A DNA stretch of 64,000 nucleotides from Prosthecobacter vanneervenii (GTDB lineage: Bacteria; Verrucomicrobiota; Verrucomicrobiia; Verrucomicrobiales; Verrucomicrobiaceae): contig NZ_JACHIG010000001.1 of NCBI RefSeq assembly GCF_014203095.1, positions 372,001 to 436,000 on the forward strand. The letters run 5' to 3'. The position numbers and the translations under genes are program-made. The notes below the pieces were generated by a model. It ran no database searches and had not been told where the DNA came from. It saw only the letters and a list, made by a program, of their open reading frames with translations. Positions 17,953 through 27,437 of this stretch are shown piece by piece. The first letter of the stretch is position 1, and every line of letters starts with the position of its first letter.

Positions 17953-19422
17953 TTACCTGCTGCTCCGTTCCGCCACCTGCATTTCCTGCACACTCAGGCA
18001 CTTCTGGTAGAACTTCTGCGCCAGCTCTTCGCAGGCTGCATTAAAGGCGCCGGGATGCTGGGCCTGCTGTCTGGAGACAAAGATGAGATGCACGCCTGGG
18101 TCCGACCACGGGCGGAAAGTAGCGCGCACATAAGCGGGGTAGTCCGGCAGCAGGTGGCCGTCCTGCAGGAAGAACTCACGGAACCAGTTTTTGCCATCAG
18201 TGAGCACATCGGGGCTGCCTTCCACCGGTTGCAGCTCGATGCCCCGGTATTTCAGGCACACATTCAGAGTGTGGTGGCGGTCGCGGCTGGCGGAGCTGTA
18301 GCAGGCCAGACCGATCTCGTCCGGTTGGCCGGGCAGGCGGACCTCGTAGCAGTTGGGCGAGATACAACGGGAGAGCATGCCAGCCGGGGGCTCCCAGTTT
18401 TTGAGGCCAAAGGCCAGCAAAGTGGAGGCTAAAAAAGGCAGGGCCAAGCAGGCCATGAATACGGTCTGGCCAGCCCGGGCGGCTAGATATGCCCCGAGGT
18501 GCACAGGCTCAGGCTGCGGCTCCGGCGCTGGGACAGAGGCTGGGGCGGCAGGTTGGGCGGGACTTTCACCAGACCGCCAAGCCCATGCCAGCCCCACTCC
18601 TGCCACAGCCCACGACCACGATTGCATGGCCACCAAAGAGTGGGTGCAGGCCAGGCAGGCGGCACCAGGAATGCTGAAAACCCAGTGCTTCTGTACCAGC
18701 AGGGGGCATATCAGCAGCCAGGGCAGCCAAAAGGATTCCATGCCCACCACGGCGATACCCAAGCCCGCAACCACCCAAGCAGCCAGCGGCCATGTCGCGA
18801 AGCGGGCGCTGCCCTCGACCAGCCGACAGTGGGAAAGGCTGATGATGGCCGCCAGAGTCAGCAGCGTTGCATTGGGGGTGCCCGCCATGGGGGCCAGCAG
18901 CGCCACCACCGCAGCGGCGTGCAGGGTTTCCATCAGACCAGCGGAGGCAGGACGGTGGTCTCTAGGTGTGATGAGGGCGATAAACGGCACCAGCCACATA
19001 AAGCCCATGAAGTAATGCGTCTGCGGGCTCTCCACACCGGGATAGGCCACGGTGCGGTAGGTCAGCAGCGTGAGCACGCGCAGTACATTGGCCGCCACGG
19101 CAGCCGGCACCATGCCCGCCATGCAGAGCCAGAAGCGCCAGGCTCGGTTCTCACGGCGGTTGACCCACACCGCCAGCGCCAGGAGGATGAGCAGGAGATT
19201 GATCCCGGCGCAGTCACGTGTCCAGGGTACCATAAGGCGGCCCACGCGCAGCTCATCGCCGCAGTCAGCCGCATCGTTGCCCAGCCACTGCAGCGCGTGC
19301 AGGACGATGGGGCGTGTAAAATCCACCACCATGTCCTTTGACTGCGTGAGGTGCACCGCAGCCGCCACCGCCACGGCGGCAATCGTGGTGCGCAAGCTGG
19401 CGGCAGTGGGGCGGAAGGCCAT
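17953..19422 (-). CDS. Exosortase with C-terminal EpsI-like region
   Basis: 489 aa polytopic membrane protein. The exosortase catalytic residues are recognisable: Cys71 in TRDCAGINLL, Arg115 in ANVLRVLTLL and His136 in QTHYFMGFMWL. Hydrophobic helices continue to about residue 340. The last 150 residues form a soluble region like EpsI, the partner domain fused to some exosortases. It should cleave and process exported proteins with a C-terminal tripartite signal. The gene immediately upstream in the operon encodes such a protein, so this looks like a dedicated pair. I cannot assign the exosortase subtype. Confidence 0.82.
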   Translation of the reverse strand: MAFRPTAASLRTTIAAVAVAAAVHLTQSKDMVVDFTRPIVLHALQWLGNDAADCGDELRVGRLMVPWTRDCAGINLLLILLALAVWVNRRENRAWRFWLCMAGMVPAAVAANVLRVLTLLTYRTVAYPGVESPQTHYFMGFMWLVPFIALITPRDHRPASAGLMETLHAAAVVALLAPMAGTPNATLLTLAAIISLSHCRLVEGSARFATWPLAAWVVAGLGIAVVGMESFWLPWLLICPLLVQKHWVFSIPGAACLACTHSLVAMQSWSWAVAGVGLAWAWRSGESPAQPAAPASVPAPEPQPEPVHLGAYLAARAGQTVFMACLALPFLASTLLAFGLKNWEPPAGMLSRCISPNCYEVRLPGQPDEIGLACYSSASRDRHHTLNVCLKYRGIELQPVEGSPDVLTDGKNWFREFFLQDGHLLPDYPAYVRATFRPWSDPGVHLIFVSRQQAQHPGAFNAACEELAQKFYQKCLSVQEMQVAERSSR

Positions 19423-19461
19423 GGCGGTGGTGGGTGGTGATGTTTGACGGGTATTTCAGGC

Positions 19462-20295
19462 TTACGCCGCCTGCTTCCGACGTGCGCGCACCTGGCGAAG
19501 GCCGATGACACCGGCAAAGGCGGCCAGCAGAGTGACCGGCGGAGCGGGGGCTCCGGGAGCGGCTGCCACGGCGGTCTGTCCCAGACTCCATTTGGTGCCT
19601 GCCAGGGTGTCCTTGGTGACCTTGGTGGTGGTAGTCCCGTTTACGATGGCCACAGGAATGCCGGGCAGCGCACCGTCCACCAGCGGATTCCATGCTGTGG
19701 TGCGGCTGGTGTAATTGTCTGACTCGAAGCCGGAGGAGTTATTGTTGGTCAGCACCACCTTGTTCCAGGCCGTGTTGGCATCCCCAAAGAAGTTGATAAA
19801 GGCAAAGGGCTCGTTTCGGTCCTGTGAGCGATCCTTGGGATTGCCATCGTAACTTGAGGGCAGGAGGTTCATGAGGCTGCTGGTGGTGAAGGTGCCCACC
19901 AGCGTGGAGTTTTCGTAAAACTTCAGCACATTGCTGGAGTCTCCGGCAGACCACCACATGCCGAAATAGGAGGAGTCTTTGTTGAGCGTCAGCGTGCTGC
20001 TGAGCACACCGGTGCCGGCTCCCTGCAGAGAATATTTGGTGCCGTTCGGATTGGCTGCACTGGCGGCACCGCCGTAGATGTCGGCATTTTTGACGTAGAG
20101 CTGGTCAAAGCTGCCCACACCGCTCCAGGAGACGTTTTTGTCCACCCCGGTCTTCAGATCGTCAAAAGTGAAGACATTGGTGTTTTTCAGGGTGGAGAGG
20201 TTCGACTCTGGATTCTCCGCGTAGGTGATGATGAGTTCGGCGCTGGCAGGCAGCGTTGTGGCGGTGAGCAGGATGGATAGTATGGCTGTTTTCAT
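19462..20295 (-). CDS. Exported protein with PEP-CTERM-like sorting tail, probable exosortase substrate
   Basis: 277 aa. Signal peptide MKTAILSILLTATTLPASA, a soluble body of about 220 residues of beta-rich appearance, and a C-terminal tail made of a Pro-rich motif (GAPAPPVT), a short hydrophobic helix (LLAAFAGVIGL) and a basic end (RQVRARRKQAA). This is the tripartite layout of exosortase substrates, but the usual P-E-P is replaced by APAPP. It lies 39 bp upstream of the exosortase start on the same strand. The body is not recognised beyond a generic surface-protein look. Confidence 0.72.
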   Translation of the reverse strand: MKTAILSILLTATTLPASAELIITYAENPESNLSTLKNTNVFTFDDLKTGVDKNVSWSGVGSFDQLYVKNADIYGGAASAANPNGTKYSLQGAGTGVLSSTLTLNKDSSYFGMWWSAGDSSNVLKFYENSTLVGTFTTSSLMNLLPSSYDGNPKDRSQDRNEPFAFINFFGDANTAWNKVVLTNNNSSGFESDNYTSRTTAWNPLVDGALPGIPVAIVNGTTTTKVTKDTLAGTKWSLGQTAVAAAPGAPAPPVTLLAAFAGVIGLRQVRARRKQAA

Positions 20296-20452
20296 GAGGC
20301 CTTACTTCTCGTTCTCTTTGGAAATCCCGAAAACTCCCACAGATGTGGGGGGATGAAGGGAACCTAATGAGGCCTCTTTACGGGCCAATTCATATGGGAA
20401 GAAGGTTTAAATTTTCCCGTTTCAGGCCCTGCATTGTTTGGCGTCGCAGACA

Positions 20453-20486
20453 CAAAAAACGGGAGCGCGGCGTCCGCACTCCCGTT
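20453..20486 (-). terminator. Rho-independent terminator after the ANL gene
   Basis: Stem AACGGGAG (20458-20465) with CTCCCGTT (20479-20486), extended inside by GCGG/CCGC around a CGT loop. On the minus strand it is followed by TTTTTTG. It lies 25 bp beyond the stop of the gene ending at 20511. Confidence 0.8.
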
Positions 20487-20510
20487 GAAAAATGAGCTGG
20501 TATGGGACGC

Positions 20511-21572
20511 TTAGTATACGCCTTCCACGATGGTCTTTTCCATGGCACCAAAGGGGCGCACATCGGCCACGCCATCCCAGGCGTAGGGCGCGCGGGGCTT
20601 GCGGCGCATGGCTTCATCACGCTCCAGGAAGCGGGGCATGAAGAACTCTTTGGTCAGAGTGGTCAGCTCCACGCGGCCCCAGGCGTCGTATTCCACGGTG
20701 GTGTCGGTCTGCTTCGGATCCACCACGCGCAGCACAGCACGCGGCTGAGGAGCGTAGTAGGTCACGGAGAAGTTGTCCTCGGGCTGGATGGGCACGCTGG
20801 CGGCCAGGCCCATGAGAGTGTTGCCATAAGTGGGGTAGAAGCCGATGCGGTTTTCCAGCACCTCTTCAACGATGAAGCGCACATACTGTGGCGTCATGGT
20901 GGTGCCGCCCACGAAGCAGCCACGGATGCCGGCGTCGTAGAGGTCGACCTTCTCGGCCAGGGCTTCCAGAAGCTTGGGCGTGGTGAAGATAGCGGAGATC
21001 TTGCGGTTTTTCAGCAGCAGCACGGCTTGATCCACCACGTGGTCCATGTACTGGCGCGCCACGTCGAACTGCTTGTTGGAGATGAGCTTCTTCACGAAGC
21101 GGGGGTCGAGATCGACGAAGTAGCAGGAACTGCCGCGATAGTTGGCCAGATGCTCCACGGCCAGGCGCAGGCGGCGGGGGCCGGTAGGGCCGACCATGAT
21201 CCAGGATTCACCCGGGGGGAAGTGCTTGTCGTCCAGCTTGTGGCTGAATTCCTCGTAGTCCACGCGGAAGTCGTTCCAGCCGATGCGCTGCTTGGGCATG
21301 CCGGTGGTGCCGCCGGTTTCGAAGATGTTGAAGGGCTTGCCCTTGAAGGCGGCGGGCACCCAGACCTCGGGCTGCAGGTCACGCAGCCACTCATCCTGGA
21401 AATGGGGGAACTGGGCCACGGTGTCCTCATAGCTGTTCACCTTGCCACGCGGGTCGAAGTTCTTCTTGGCCCATTCCAGCCAGAACTGGCAGCCGGTCTC
21501 GGGGGAGAAGTGCCAGTTGATGATTTCACGGACTTGGTTGTCGAGCTGGGCTTTGGCTTCGTCTGGGGTCAT
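20511..21572 (-). CDS. AMP-binding (ANL superfamily) protein, short phenylacetate-CoA-ligase-like
   Basis: 353 aa from the ATG at 21572 (MTPDEAKAQLDNQVRE). It contains the adenylation P-loop-like motif FETGGTTGMPKQRI and a later TYGNTLMGLA block in the position of the A5 motif. It is far shorter than typical acyl-CoA ligases and lacks an obvious C-terminal subdomain lysine. It resembles the small ANL group near PaaK and phenazine-biosynthesis EhpF. It may adenylate or merely bind a carboxylate; the substrate is unknown. It stands alone with its own terminator. Confidence 0.65.
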   Translation of the reverse strand: MTPDEAKAQLDNQVREIINWHFSPETGCQFWLEWAKKNFDPRGKVNSYEDTVAQFPHFQDEWLRDLQPEVWVPAAFKGKPFNIFETGGTTGMPKQRIGWNDFRVDYEEFSHKLDDKHFPPGESWIMVGPTGPRRLRLAVEHLANYRGSSCYFVDLDPRFVKKLISNKQFDVARQYMDHVVDQAVLLLKNRKISAIFTTPKLLEALAEKVDLYDAGIRGCFVGGTTMTPQYVRFIVEEVLENRIGFYPTYGNTLMGLAASVPIQPEDNFSVTYYAPQPRAVLRVVDPKQTDTTVEYDAWGRVELTTLTKEFFMPRFLERDEAMRRKPRAPYAWDGVADVRPFGAMEKTIVEGVY

Positions 21573-21724
21573 GGGGGGGCAGGGTGATTGGAAGGCGTAC
21601 TTTGAGAAGGGAGGTAACAAACGAAAGTGAAAAACGCTCCCTTTCGCGGAATGGACGGGAAAAGATTGAAGCAATTTTGGGGTGTAAGCGTCTGTTTCGG
21701 CGGGGCAACCACCCACTTCCCACC

Positions 21725-21964
21725 ATGAAACTCCAACGCGTCATCTCCGCCTCTCTCATCGTGCTCACCCTGAGTTCCTGCTACTACGGCCCAGCCTATC
21801 GTCCTGTCTACGGTCGTCCTGTCGTGCGTCCGGTGCCGGCACCAGTGATTATCCCTGTGGGCGCAAGGCCTTACTACCACGGCGGTGTGCGCTACTACAC
21901 GCACCGTGGCGTGTGGTATCGTCCGCATGGCGGCGGGCACATCATCTGCCCGCGTCCGTTTTAA
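21725..21964 (+). CDS. Small Tyr/Pro/Arg-rich lipoprotein
   Basis: 79 aa from the ATG at 21725. Lipoprotein signal MKLQRVISASLIVLTLSSC with Cys at about position 19. The mature part is short and rich in Tyr, Pro, Arg and Gly (YYGPAYRPVYGRPVV, GVRYYTHRGVWYRP). Similar low-complexity small lipoproteins occur in Verrucomicrobia (compare the larger one at 36599-37144). Function unknown. Confidence 0.7.
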   Translation: MKLQRVISASLIVLTLSSCYYGPAYRPVYGRPVVRPVPAPVIIPVGARPYYHGGVRYYTHRGVWYRPHGGGHIICPRPF

Positions 21965-22090
21965 TCCGGACTGAAAGCGAACACTGGCGCGCCGCGTGAA
22001 TGATGCTCTCATGCGGCCCGACCGCCCTTCGGCAGCACGCTTTGGCCGTGCTGCCGGACCGGGGCGCTGACGCCTTTCGCTGTTTATTCA

Positions 22091-22792
22091 ATGAGCCTCT
22101 CTCAAGACGACAATACCGCGCTCTTTCGCAAAGCATGGACCCTATACGACGCCATCTCCGAGAAGAACTACATGTTCCACCAGGAGATTTACGGTCATGT
22201 ATCCGACCTCCTGCAGCAGCGCCATGCGCAGGGGCCCTACCACCTTTTGGACCTCGGCTGTGGCAATGCACGCTTTCTCGCCCCGTGCCTGAAAACCGCG
22301 CCGCCTGCCAGCTATGATGGCGTGGACCTCTCCGCCTCAGCGCTGGAGGAAGCCCGCGGCTACCTAAAGGGTATGTCCAACACCGCGCTGCATCACAAGG
22401 ACATGCTGCAGGCTGTGGAGGACACCGACTGCGCCTTTGATGTGATCTTCTCCGGCTTTGCCGTGCATCATCTGAATGCTGCGGACAAGCAGCGCCTGCT
22501 CACCGCCTGCGCCGAGCGCCTGGTCCCTGGAGGGCAGCTCATCCTGGTGGATGTGCTGCGCGACGAAGGGCAGACCCGCGAGCAGTATCTGGAGGGCTAC
22601 CTTGGCTTCATGCGCAACGAATGGCGGGAAGTGCACCCCGAGCATCTGAACGAAGCCTGTGCGCACGTTGAGGCCTATGATTTTCCTGAAACGCTGGCCG
22701 ACATCGCGCAGATGGCGCAGCAGGCCGATCTCAAGGCACCTGCGGTGATAGGCAGCTACCGGCAGCATCACATCCTGCGCTTTGTCGCCTGA
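22091..22792 (+). CDS. Class I SAM-dependent methyltransferase
   Basis: 233 aa, cytoplasmic. Rossmann-fold motif I is LLDLGCGNARFLAPC (about residues 52-66), the post-I acidic residue lies in YDGVDLSASAL, and motif IV-like FDVIFSGFAVHHL follows. The substrate cannot be inferred. It is followed 49 bp later by the PSCyt1/PSD1 gene on the same strand. Confidence 0.85.
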   Translation: MSLSQDDNTALFRKAWTLYDAISEKNYMFHQEIYGHVSDLLQQRHAQGPYHLLDLGCGNARFLAPCLKTAPPASYDGVDLSASALEEARGYLKGMSNTALHHKDMLQAVEDTDCAFDVIFSGFAVHHLNAADKQRLLTACAERLVPGGQLILVDVLRDEGQTREQYLEGYLGFMRNEWREVHPEHLNEACAHVEAYDFPETLADIAQMAQQADLKAPAVIGSYRQHHILRFVA

Positions 22793-22841
22793 TGAAAGAG
22801 GCTCTGCGCGCGGCTCGTTTGCCTAGGCTCACCACCCCCAG

Positions 22842-25679
22842 ATGATCCGCCGCGCACTCCTAGCCTCCGCATGTCTTTCCGCCGCAGGTGCTGCGGACCT
22901 GACGCACTTTGAGCAGCGCATCCGCCCGCTGCTCATTGAGAACTGCATCGAGTGCCACGGCCCGGACAAGCAGAAGGGCGGCCTGCGCCTCGACTCCCGC
23001 GCCGGATGGCAGACCGGCGGCGACTCCGGCCCCGCGCTGGTGCCTGGAAAGCTGGACGAAAGCAAGCTCTGGCACGCCGTCTCCTACCTGGACCGCGACC
23101 TGAAGATGCCGCCCAAGCGCAAGCTCAAGGACAGCGAGATCTCCGATCTGAAACTCTGGATCGAATCGGGTGCGCCTGATCCGCGCGATGAGGTGGCCGG
23201 CAGCACCAAAGGAAAATCCGCACGTGCAGACGCCAGTTTCTGGTCCTTCCAGCCTCCACGCGATGTGCCACCGCCTGCAGTACTAAACACCGACTGGCCT
23301 GCGAACGACATCGACCGGTATATTCTGGCAAAGCTGGAGTCGCAGCAGATGCAGCCCGCGCCTGATGCCAGTCCCGCCGTGCTGCAGCGCCGTCTGGCCT
23401 TTGACCTCACCGGGCTGCCACCTGATCTCTCCCAGCCTGCGCCGCAGACGCTTGCGGAGTATGAAAAGCGCGTGGACGAGTTGCTGGCCTCCACCGCCTT
23501 TGCCGAGCGCTTTGCCTCTCACTGGCTGGACATCACCCGTTTTGCGGAATCCTCCGGCGGCGGGCGTTCGCTACCCTTCAAAGATGCCTGGCGCTTCCGC
23601 GACTACGTCATCGAGGCCATTCGCGACAATGTGCCGCTGGACCGCATGATCACCGAGCATCTGGCGGGAGACATTCTCCCAGCCGCCGATGCCGCCGCAC
23701 GCCGCAGGCAGGTGACTGCCACCGGTTTCCTTGCCCTGGGCCCCACCAACTACGAAGAGCAGGACAAGGGCATGCTGCGCATGGACATCGTGGATGAGCA
23801 GCTCGACACCATGGGCCGTGCTTTCCTCGGCATGACGCTCGGCTGCGCACGCTGCCACGATCACAAGTTTGACCCCATCTCCGCACGGGACTACTACGCA
23901 CTGGCTGGAATCCTGCGCAGCACCAAGACGCTGCGCAACTACACCGACAACGTGGCGCACTGGATCGACACACCGCTGCCCATGGATGGCGAGGCAGAGG
24001 TGGCACTGCAGAAACACGAAAAGCAGGTGGGCGCGCTCAAGGAGCAGATCGCTACGATCAAGGACAGCCTGCGGGATGCCGGCAGCGCGGATCTGCGCAC
24101 GCGCAGAACGATTTCCATCAGTGATCTTCCCGGCATCGTAGTGGATGACACCGCCGCGCAGAAGGTGGGCATGTGGAAGCAGTCCACCAGCTACGCGCCC
24201 TACATCGGCAGCGGTTACTTGAGCGACAACAACGAAGGCAAGGGGGAGAAGACCGTGTCCTTCACCCCCAAGATTCCCAAGACCGGGCGCTATGAGGTGC
24301 GCCTGGCTTTCAATGCCGGTCCCAACCGTGCAGAAAGCGCCACTGTGACCATCCTGCATGCCGACGGCGAGGAACTGAAAGCGGTGAAGATGGTCACGGA
24401 TTCCCTCAAGGGGCTGCAATTTGCCTCTCTGGGCACCTATCGCTTTGAAGCGAACGGCCAGGGGTTTGTGCTGGTTTCCAATGCCTCCTCTCAGGGTTTC
24501 GTGACCGTGGATGCGGTGCAGTTTCTCCCGGCAGACGAGACCGTGGACGACGTGGTGGCAAAGAAAGAGAAGGACAAGGAATCTCCCACCGCCGTGAAGC
24601 TCAAGAAGCAGCTGGCAGAGCTGGAAAAGGAGCTGAAGGCCGTGCAGAAAGGCGGACAGGACCGCCCCGAGGCCATGTCTGTGGCGGAAGACACCGCGCC
24701 GGAAGACGCCAAGATCCACATCCGTGGCAGCATCCGCAATCTCGGAGCCGTCGTGCCGCGCGGCTTCATCCAGGCTGCTCTGCATGGCACCGCGCCCGCT
24801 ATTCCCACCAACGCCAGCGGCCGCCTGCAACTGGCGCAGTGGCTCACCTCCCGTGACAATCCTCTGACCGCGCGCGTCATGGTCAATCGCATCTGGCACT
24901 GGATCTATGGAGCGGGCATTGTGCGCACCACGGACAACTTCGGTTCCACGGGAGAGGCCCCCAGCCACCCCGAACTGCTGGACCATCTGGCCGTGCGCTT
25001 TATGGAGGATGGATGGAGCCTCAAGCATCTCATCAAGCAGATGGTCATGAGCCACACCTACCGCATGGCCTCCACACATGCAGCCACCACCGATCCGGAC
25101 AACCGCCTGCTGAGCCACATGAACCGCAAGCGCATGGATGCCGAGTGCCTGCGCGATGCCATGCTCAGTGCTGCTGGCACGCTGGACCGCAGCTTTGGCG
25201 GCCAGGGCATCAGTGAGGCCAAGGCCGTGGATGCCAACGATCAGAAGATTCAGAATCTGGAATACGGCTACGCTTTCCAGGACACCCGCCGCAGCCTGTA
25301 CACAGCCGCCTTCCGCAACGTGCGCCACCCGCTTTTTGAGGTCTTTGACTTTGCGGACATCAACCAGCCCATCGCACAGCGCACTACCAGCACCGTGGCT
25401 ACGCAGGCGCTCTTCCTCATGAACTCCCCCAAGGTGATCGAGCAGGCCCGCAGCGCTGCTGATGTGGTGCTCAAGTCCGCGCCTGACACGGATACGCGCA
25501 TCGGTACCGCCTTTCGCAACTCCCTGCAGCGCCAGCCCACGGAAAAAGAGCGCGCTCTCGTGCGCGAGTTCATTGAGTCCAGCCAGTCCGGCAACGCCAC
25601 CCCGGAAGACATCCGCGATCTCTGGGCTCGCTTCATCCAGGATCTCTGGTCCACACCGGAGTTCCGGTTTCTGGATTGA
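22842..25679 (+). CDS. PSCyt1 / DUF1549 / DUF1553 (PSD1) protein with golvesin-like insert
   Basis: 945 aa, exported (signal MIRRALLASACLSAAGA). Domains in order: planctomycete-type cytochrome c domain with heme site CIECH (residues 35-39) and GGLRLD; DUF1549 (about 145-350, with LAFDLTGLPP and the CARCHDHKFDP motif); a beta-sandwich of golvesin/Xly-CBD type (about 435-565); a charged coiled-coil stretch (about 575-605); and DUF1553 (about 650-930, with NPLTARVMVNRIWHWIYGAG). This family is abundant in marine and soil PVC bacteria and thought to act in polysaccharide breakdown, often with sulfatases; one lies 0.4 kb away on the other strand. Confidence 0.88.
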   Translation: MIRRALLASACLSAAGAADLTHFEQRIRPLLIENCIECHGPDKQKGGLRLDSRAGWQTGGDSGPALVPGKLDESKLWHAVSYLDRDLKMPPKRKLKDSEISDLKLWIESGAPDPRDEVAGSTKGKSARADASFWSFQPPRDVPPPAVLNTDWPANDIDRYILAKLESQQMQPAPDASPAVLQRRLAFDLTGLPPDLSQPAPQTLAEYEKRVDELLASTAFAERFASHWLDITRFAESSGGGRSLPFKDAWRFRDYVIEAIRDNVPLDRMITEHLAGDILPAADAAARRRQVTATGFLALGPTNYEEQDKGMLRMDIVDEQLDTMGRAFLGMTLGCARCHDHKFDPISARDYYALAGILRSTKTLRNYTDNVAHWIDTPLPMDGEAEVALQKHEKQVGALKEQIATIKDSLRDAGSADLRTRRTISISDLPGIVVDDTAAQKVGMWKQSTSYAPYIGSGYLSDNNEGKGEKTVSFTPKIPKTGRYEVRLAFNAGPNRAESATVTILHADGEELKAVKMVTDSLKGLQFASLGTYRFEANGQGFVLVSNASSQGFVTVDAVQFLPADETVDDVVAKKEKDKESPTAVKLKKQLAELEKELKAVQKGGQDRPEAMSVAEDTAPEDAKIHIRGSIRNLGAVVPRGFIQAALHGTAPAIPTNASGRLQLAQWLTSRDNPLTARVMVNRIWHWIYGAGIVRTTDNFGSTGEAPSHPELLDHLAVRFMEDGWSLKHLIKQMVMSHTYRMASTHAATTDPDNRLLSHMNRKRMDAECLRDAMLSAAGTLDRSFGGQGISEAKAVDANDQKIQNLEYGYAFQDTRRSLYTAAFRNVRHPLFEVFDFADINQPIAQRTTSTVATQALFLMNSPKVIEQARSAADVVLKSAPDTDTRIGTAFRNSLQRQPTEKERALVREFIESSQSGNATPEDIRDLWARFIQDLWSTPEFRFLD

Positions 25680-25764
25680 TCCAGTACGATGGTCACTCCT
25701 GCTCGTCGATCAGCGCGGGATAAACGCCCCACCTAACGAGTAACAGAGCACCCTGTTTGCGAAC

Positions 25765-25992
25765 TCACGCCTTTGCAGCAAAGAACTGCACCGTCCCCGT
25801 GGCATGCAGCACGCACATGACACCGGCGCCCGTGGTGATCAGGGCGGTGATCAGCGTGGTGAAGCGGTGCTTCTGAATCCAGGCCTCCGAGTACTCCAGG
25901 TCCAGCGGATGCACCACCAACCAGCCTTTGAGCAGGCAGAAGTTGAATAAGCCGATGGCAAAAGAGATGAAGGCAACCAGCCAGCCGATCAT
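25765..25992 (-). CDS. Small two-helix membrane protein
   Basis: 75 aa, not recognised. Two hydrophobic segments, WLVAFISFAIGLFNFCLLKGWL and TTLITALITTGAGVMCVLHATG, are separated by a short polar loop (DLEYSEAWIQKHR). It lies between two larger genes and has a plausible ATG at 25992, but no family support; it could be spurious. Confidence 0.45.
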   Translation of the reverse strand: MIGWLVAFISFAIGLFNFCLLKGWLVVHPLDLEYSEAWIQKHRFTTLITALITTGAGVMCVLHATGTVQFFAAKA

Positions 25993-26077
25993 AAAGCGTG
26001 AGTGTTTTATATTGGGGTGAACCCCTCTGACTAACGCCGTTGGAGGCAGAAATCAAGACGGATGCGCCGGGTGTTTG

Positions 26078-27373
26078 TCACGGCTTCCACCAGGCATCCA
26101 GTTTGGCGCTGAGAACTTTCACTTTGTCAGCATTCTCCGCTGCCAAGTTTTTCTCCTCCTGCGGGTCCGCTTTCAGGTCATAGAGCTCCACCACGTCCTT
26201 GGGCTGGTTGGCCGCGTTGGGGATGATGAGCTTATCGTGTCCATCGACGATCCAGCGCCAGCGCAGGCTGGTGGCGGGCACGTTGAGGTCCACAAAGTTG
26301 TGCGTGAAGCACTCGCCGTAGAGCGTCTTGCGGGCGCTGACGGCAGTGGTGTCCAGAAGGTCGATGCCAGGAAAGGGCTTCGTCGGCGGGATACCGACAG
26401 CCTTGAGCAGCGTGGGCACGAGGTCGATGGACTGCGCCAGCTCATCACTCATCTTCGGCTGCACATGGCCGGGCCAGCGCACCATGATGGGCGTACGCAG
26501 GCCACCGTCATACTGGCTTTGCTTGGACTTGTCCGCATATCGGCCGGTCTTCGGGTTGGTGATCCAGCCGTTGTCGCTGAGATAGACAAAGATGGTGTTT
26601 TCCTTCATCCCGTTGTCGTCGATGTGCTTGATCAGCTCGCCGCAGGTTTCGTCAAACCACTCCACCATGGCCCAGTACCTGGCCACGTGGGGGCTGGGCG
26701 TTTTGTCCTTGTACTTGTCAAAGAGTCGCTGCGGCGGCGTGTGGGGATCGTGCGGCATCATGGGCGCATACCACACAAAGAAGGGCTTCTTCTCCTTCTG
26801 TGCCGTGGCGATGAAGTCATAGATGGGCTGCATGGTCTTGCGGCCGATGTCCAGTCCCGCATCGCCGTGGCGGCCGCCGTGCGTCATGCCGTGGGTGAAG
26901 CCACCTCGCTCGTAGCTTTTCTGCCACCACTTGCCGGTCTGCAGGCTCAGATAGCCCTTTTGCTTCAACATCGTCGGCAGCGTGCCGGCTTCTTCCAGGT
27001 GCTTGCTCATCACCTCGCGTCCTGCCTCAAACTGCAGGCTGCTTTGAAACTCACGCGGTTTCATTCCAGCGGGAATGGGCGGGTCATTGCTGGTGACTTT
27101 GTGCTGATGCGGATACAGCCCGGTGATCATCGTGGCCAGGCTGGGGCAGCACAGGCTGCAAGGCACGTAGCCACGTGTGAAGGTGAGGCTCTCCGAGGCC
27201 AGGCGGTCCAGGTTCGGCGTCTGGATGACTTTGTTTCCCATGAAGCCATAGTCGCTGTACAAATGATCATCTGAGATGATCATGACGATGTTTGGCGGCG
27301 GCTGCGCATCGGCGGCCACGAGAAAGCTGGGCAGGGCAAGCAACGAAAGAAAAAGACGGCGTATCATGAGCAT
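26078..27373 (-). CDS. Secreted sulfatase (alkaline phosphatase superfamily)
   Basis: About 431 aa with signal peptide MLMIRRLFLSLLALPSFLVAADA; starts at 27373 and 27367 are equally likely, and the frame is open to 27634. N-terminal metal motif NIVMIISDDHLYSDYG, the formylglycine-type segment SLCCPSLATMITGLYPHQH, HDPHTPP and WLSDNGW-like (VYLSDNGWITNP), and RTPIMVRWPG are all visible. It presumably removes sulfate from an exported polysaccharide or metabolite. The activation motif reads C-C-P-S-L, with Leu where CxPxR sulfatases have Arg. No sulfatase-maturing enzyme is in the window. Confidence 0.87.
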   Translation of the reverse strand: MLMIRRLFLSLLALPSFLVAADAQPPPNIVMIISDDHLYSDYGFMGNKVIQTPNLDRLASESLTFTRGYVPCSLCCPSLATMITGLYPHQHKVTSNDPPIPAGMKPREFQSSLQFEAGREVMSKHLEEAGTLPTMLKQKGYLSLQTGKWWQKSYERGGFTHGMTHGGRHGDAGLDIGRKTMQPIYDFIATAQKEKKPFFVWYAPMMPHDPHTPPQRLFDKYKDKTPSPHVARYWAMVEWFDETCGELIKHIDDNGMKENTIFVYLSDNGWITNPKTGRYADKSKQSQYDGGLRTPIMVRWPGHVQPKMSDELAQSIDLVPTLLKAVGIPPTKPFPGIDLLDTTAVSARKTLYGECFTHNFVDLNVPATSLRWRWIVDGHDKLIIPNAANQPKDVVELYDLKADPQEEKNLAAENADKVKVLSAKLDAWWKP

Positions 27374-27437
27374 GGTTGGGCGCATGGGAACGCCGGCGCC
27401 GCATGGCATCTTGCCAGAAGGTGGGGCAGGTGGTTGA

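Noticed and set aside
23571..25328. 585-codon minus-strand open frame opposite the PSCyt1/PSD1 gene
   Set aside because: Antisense shadow of a clearly recognised gene; no domain is recognisable.
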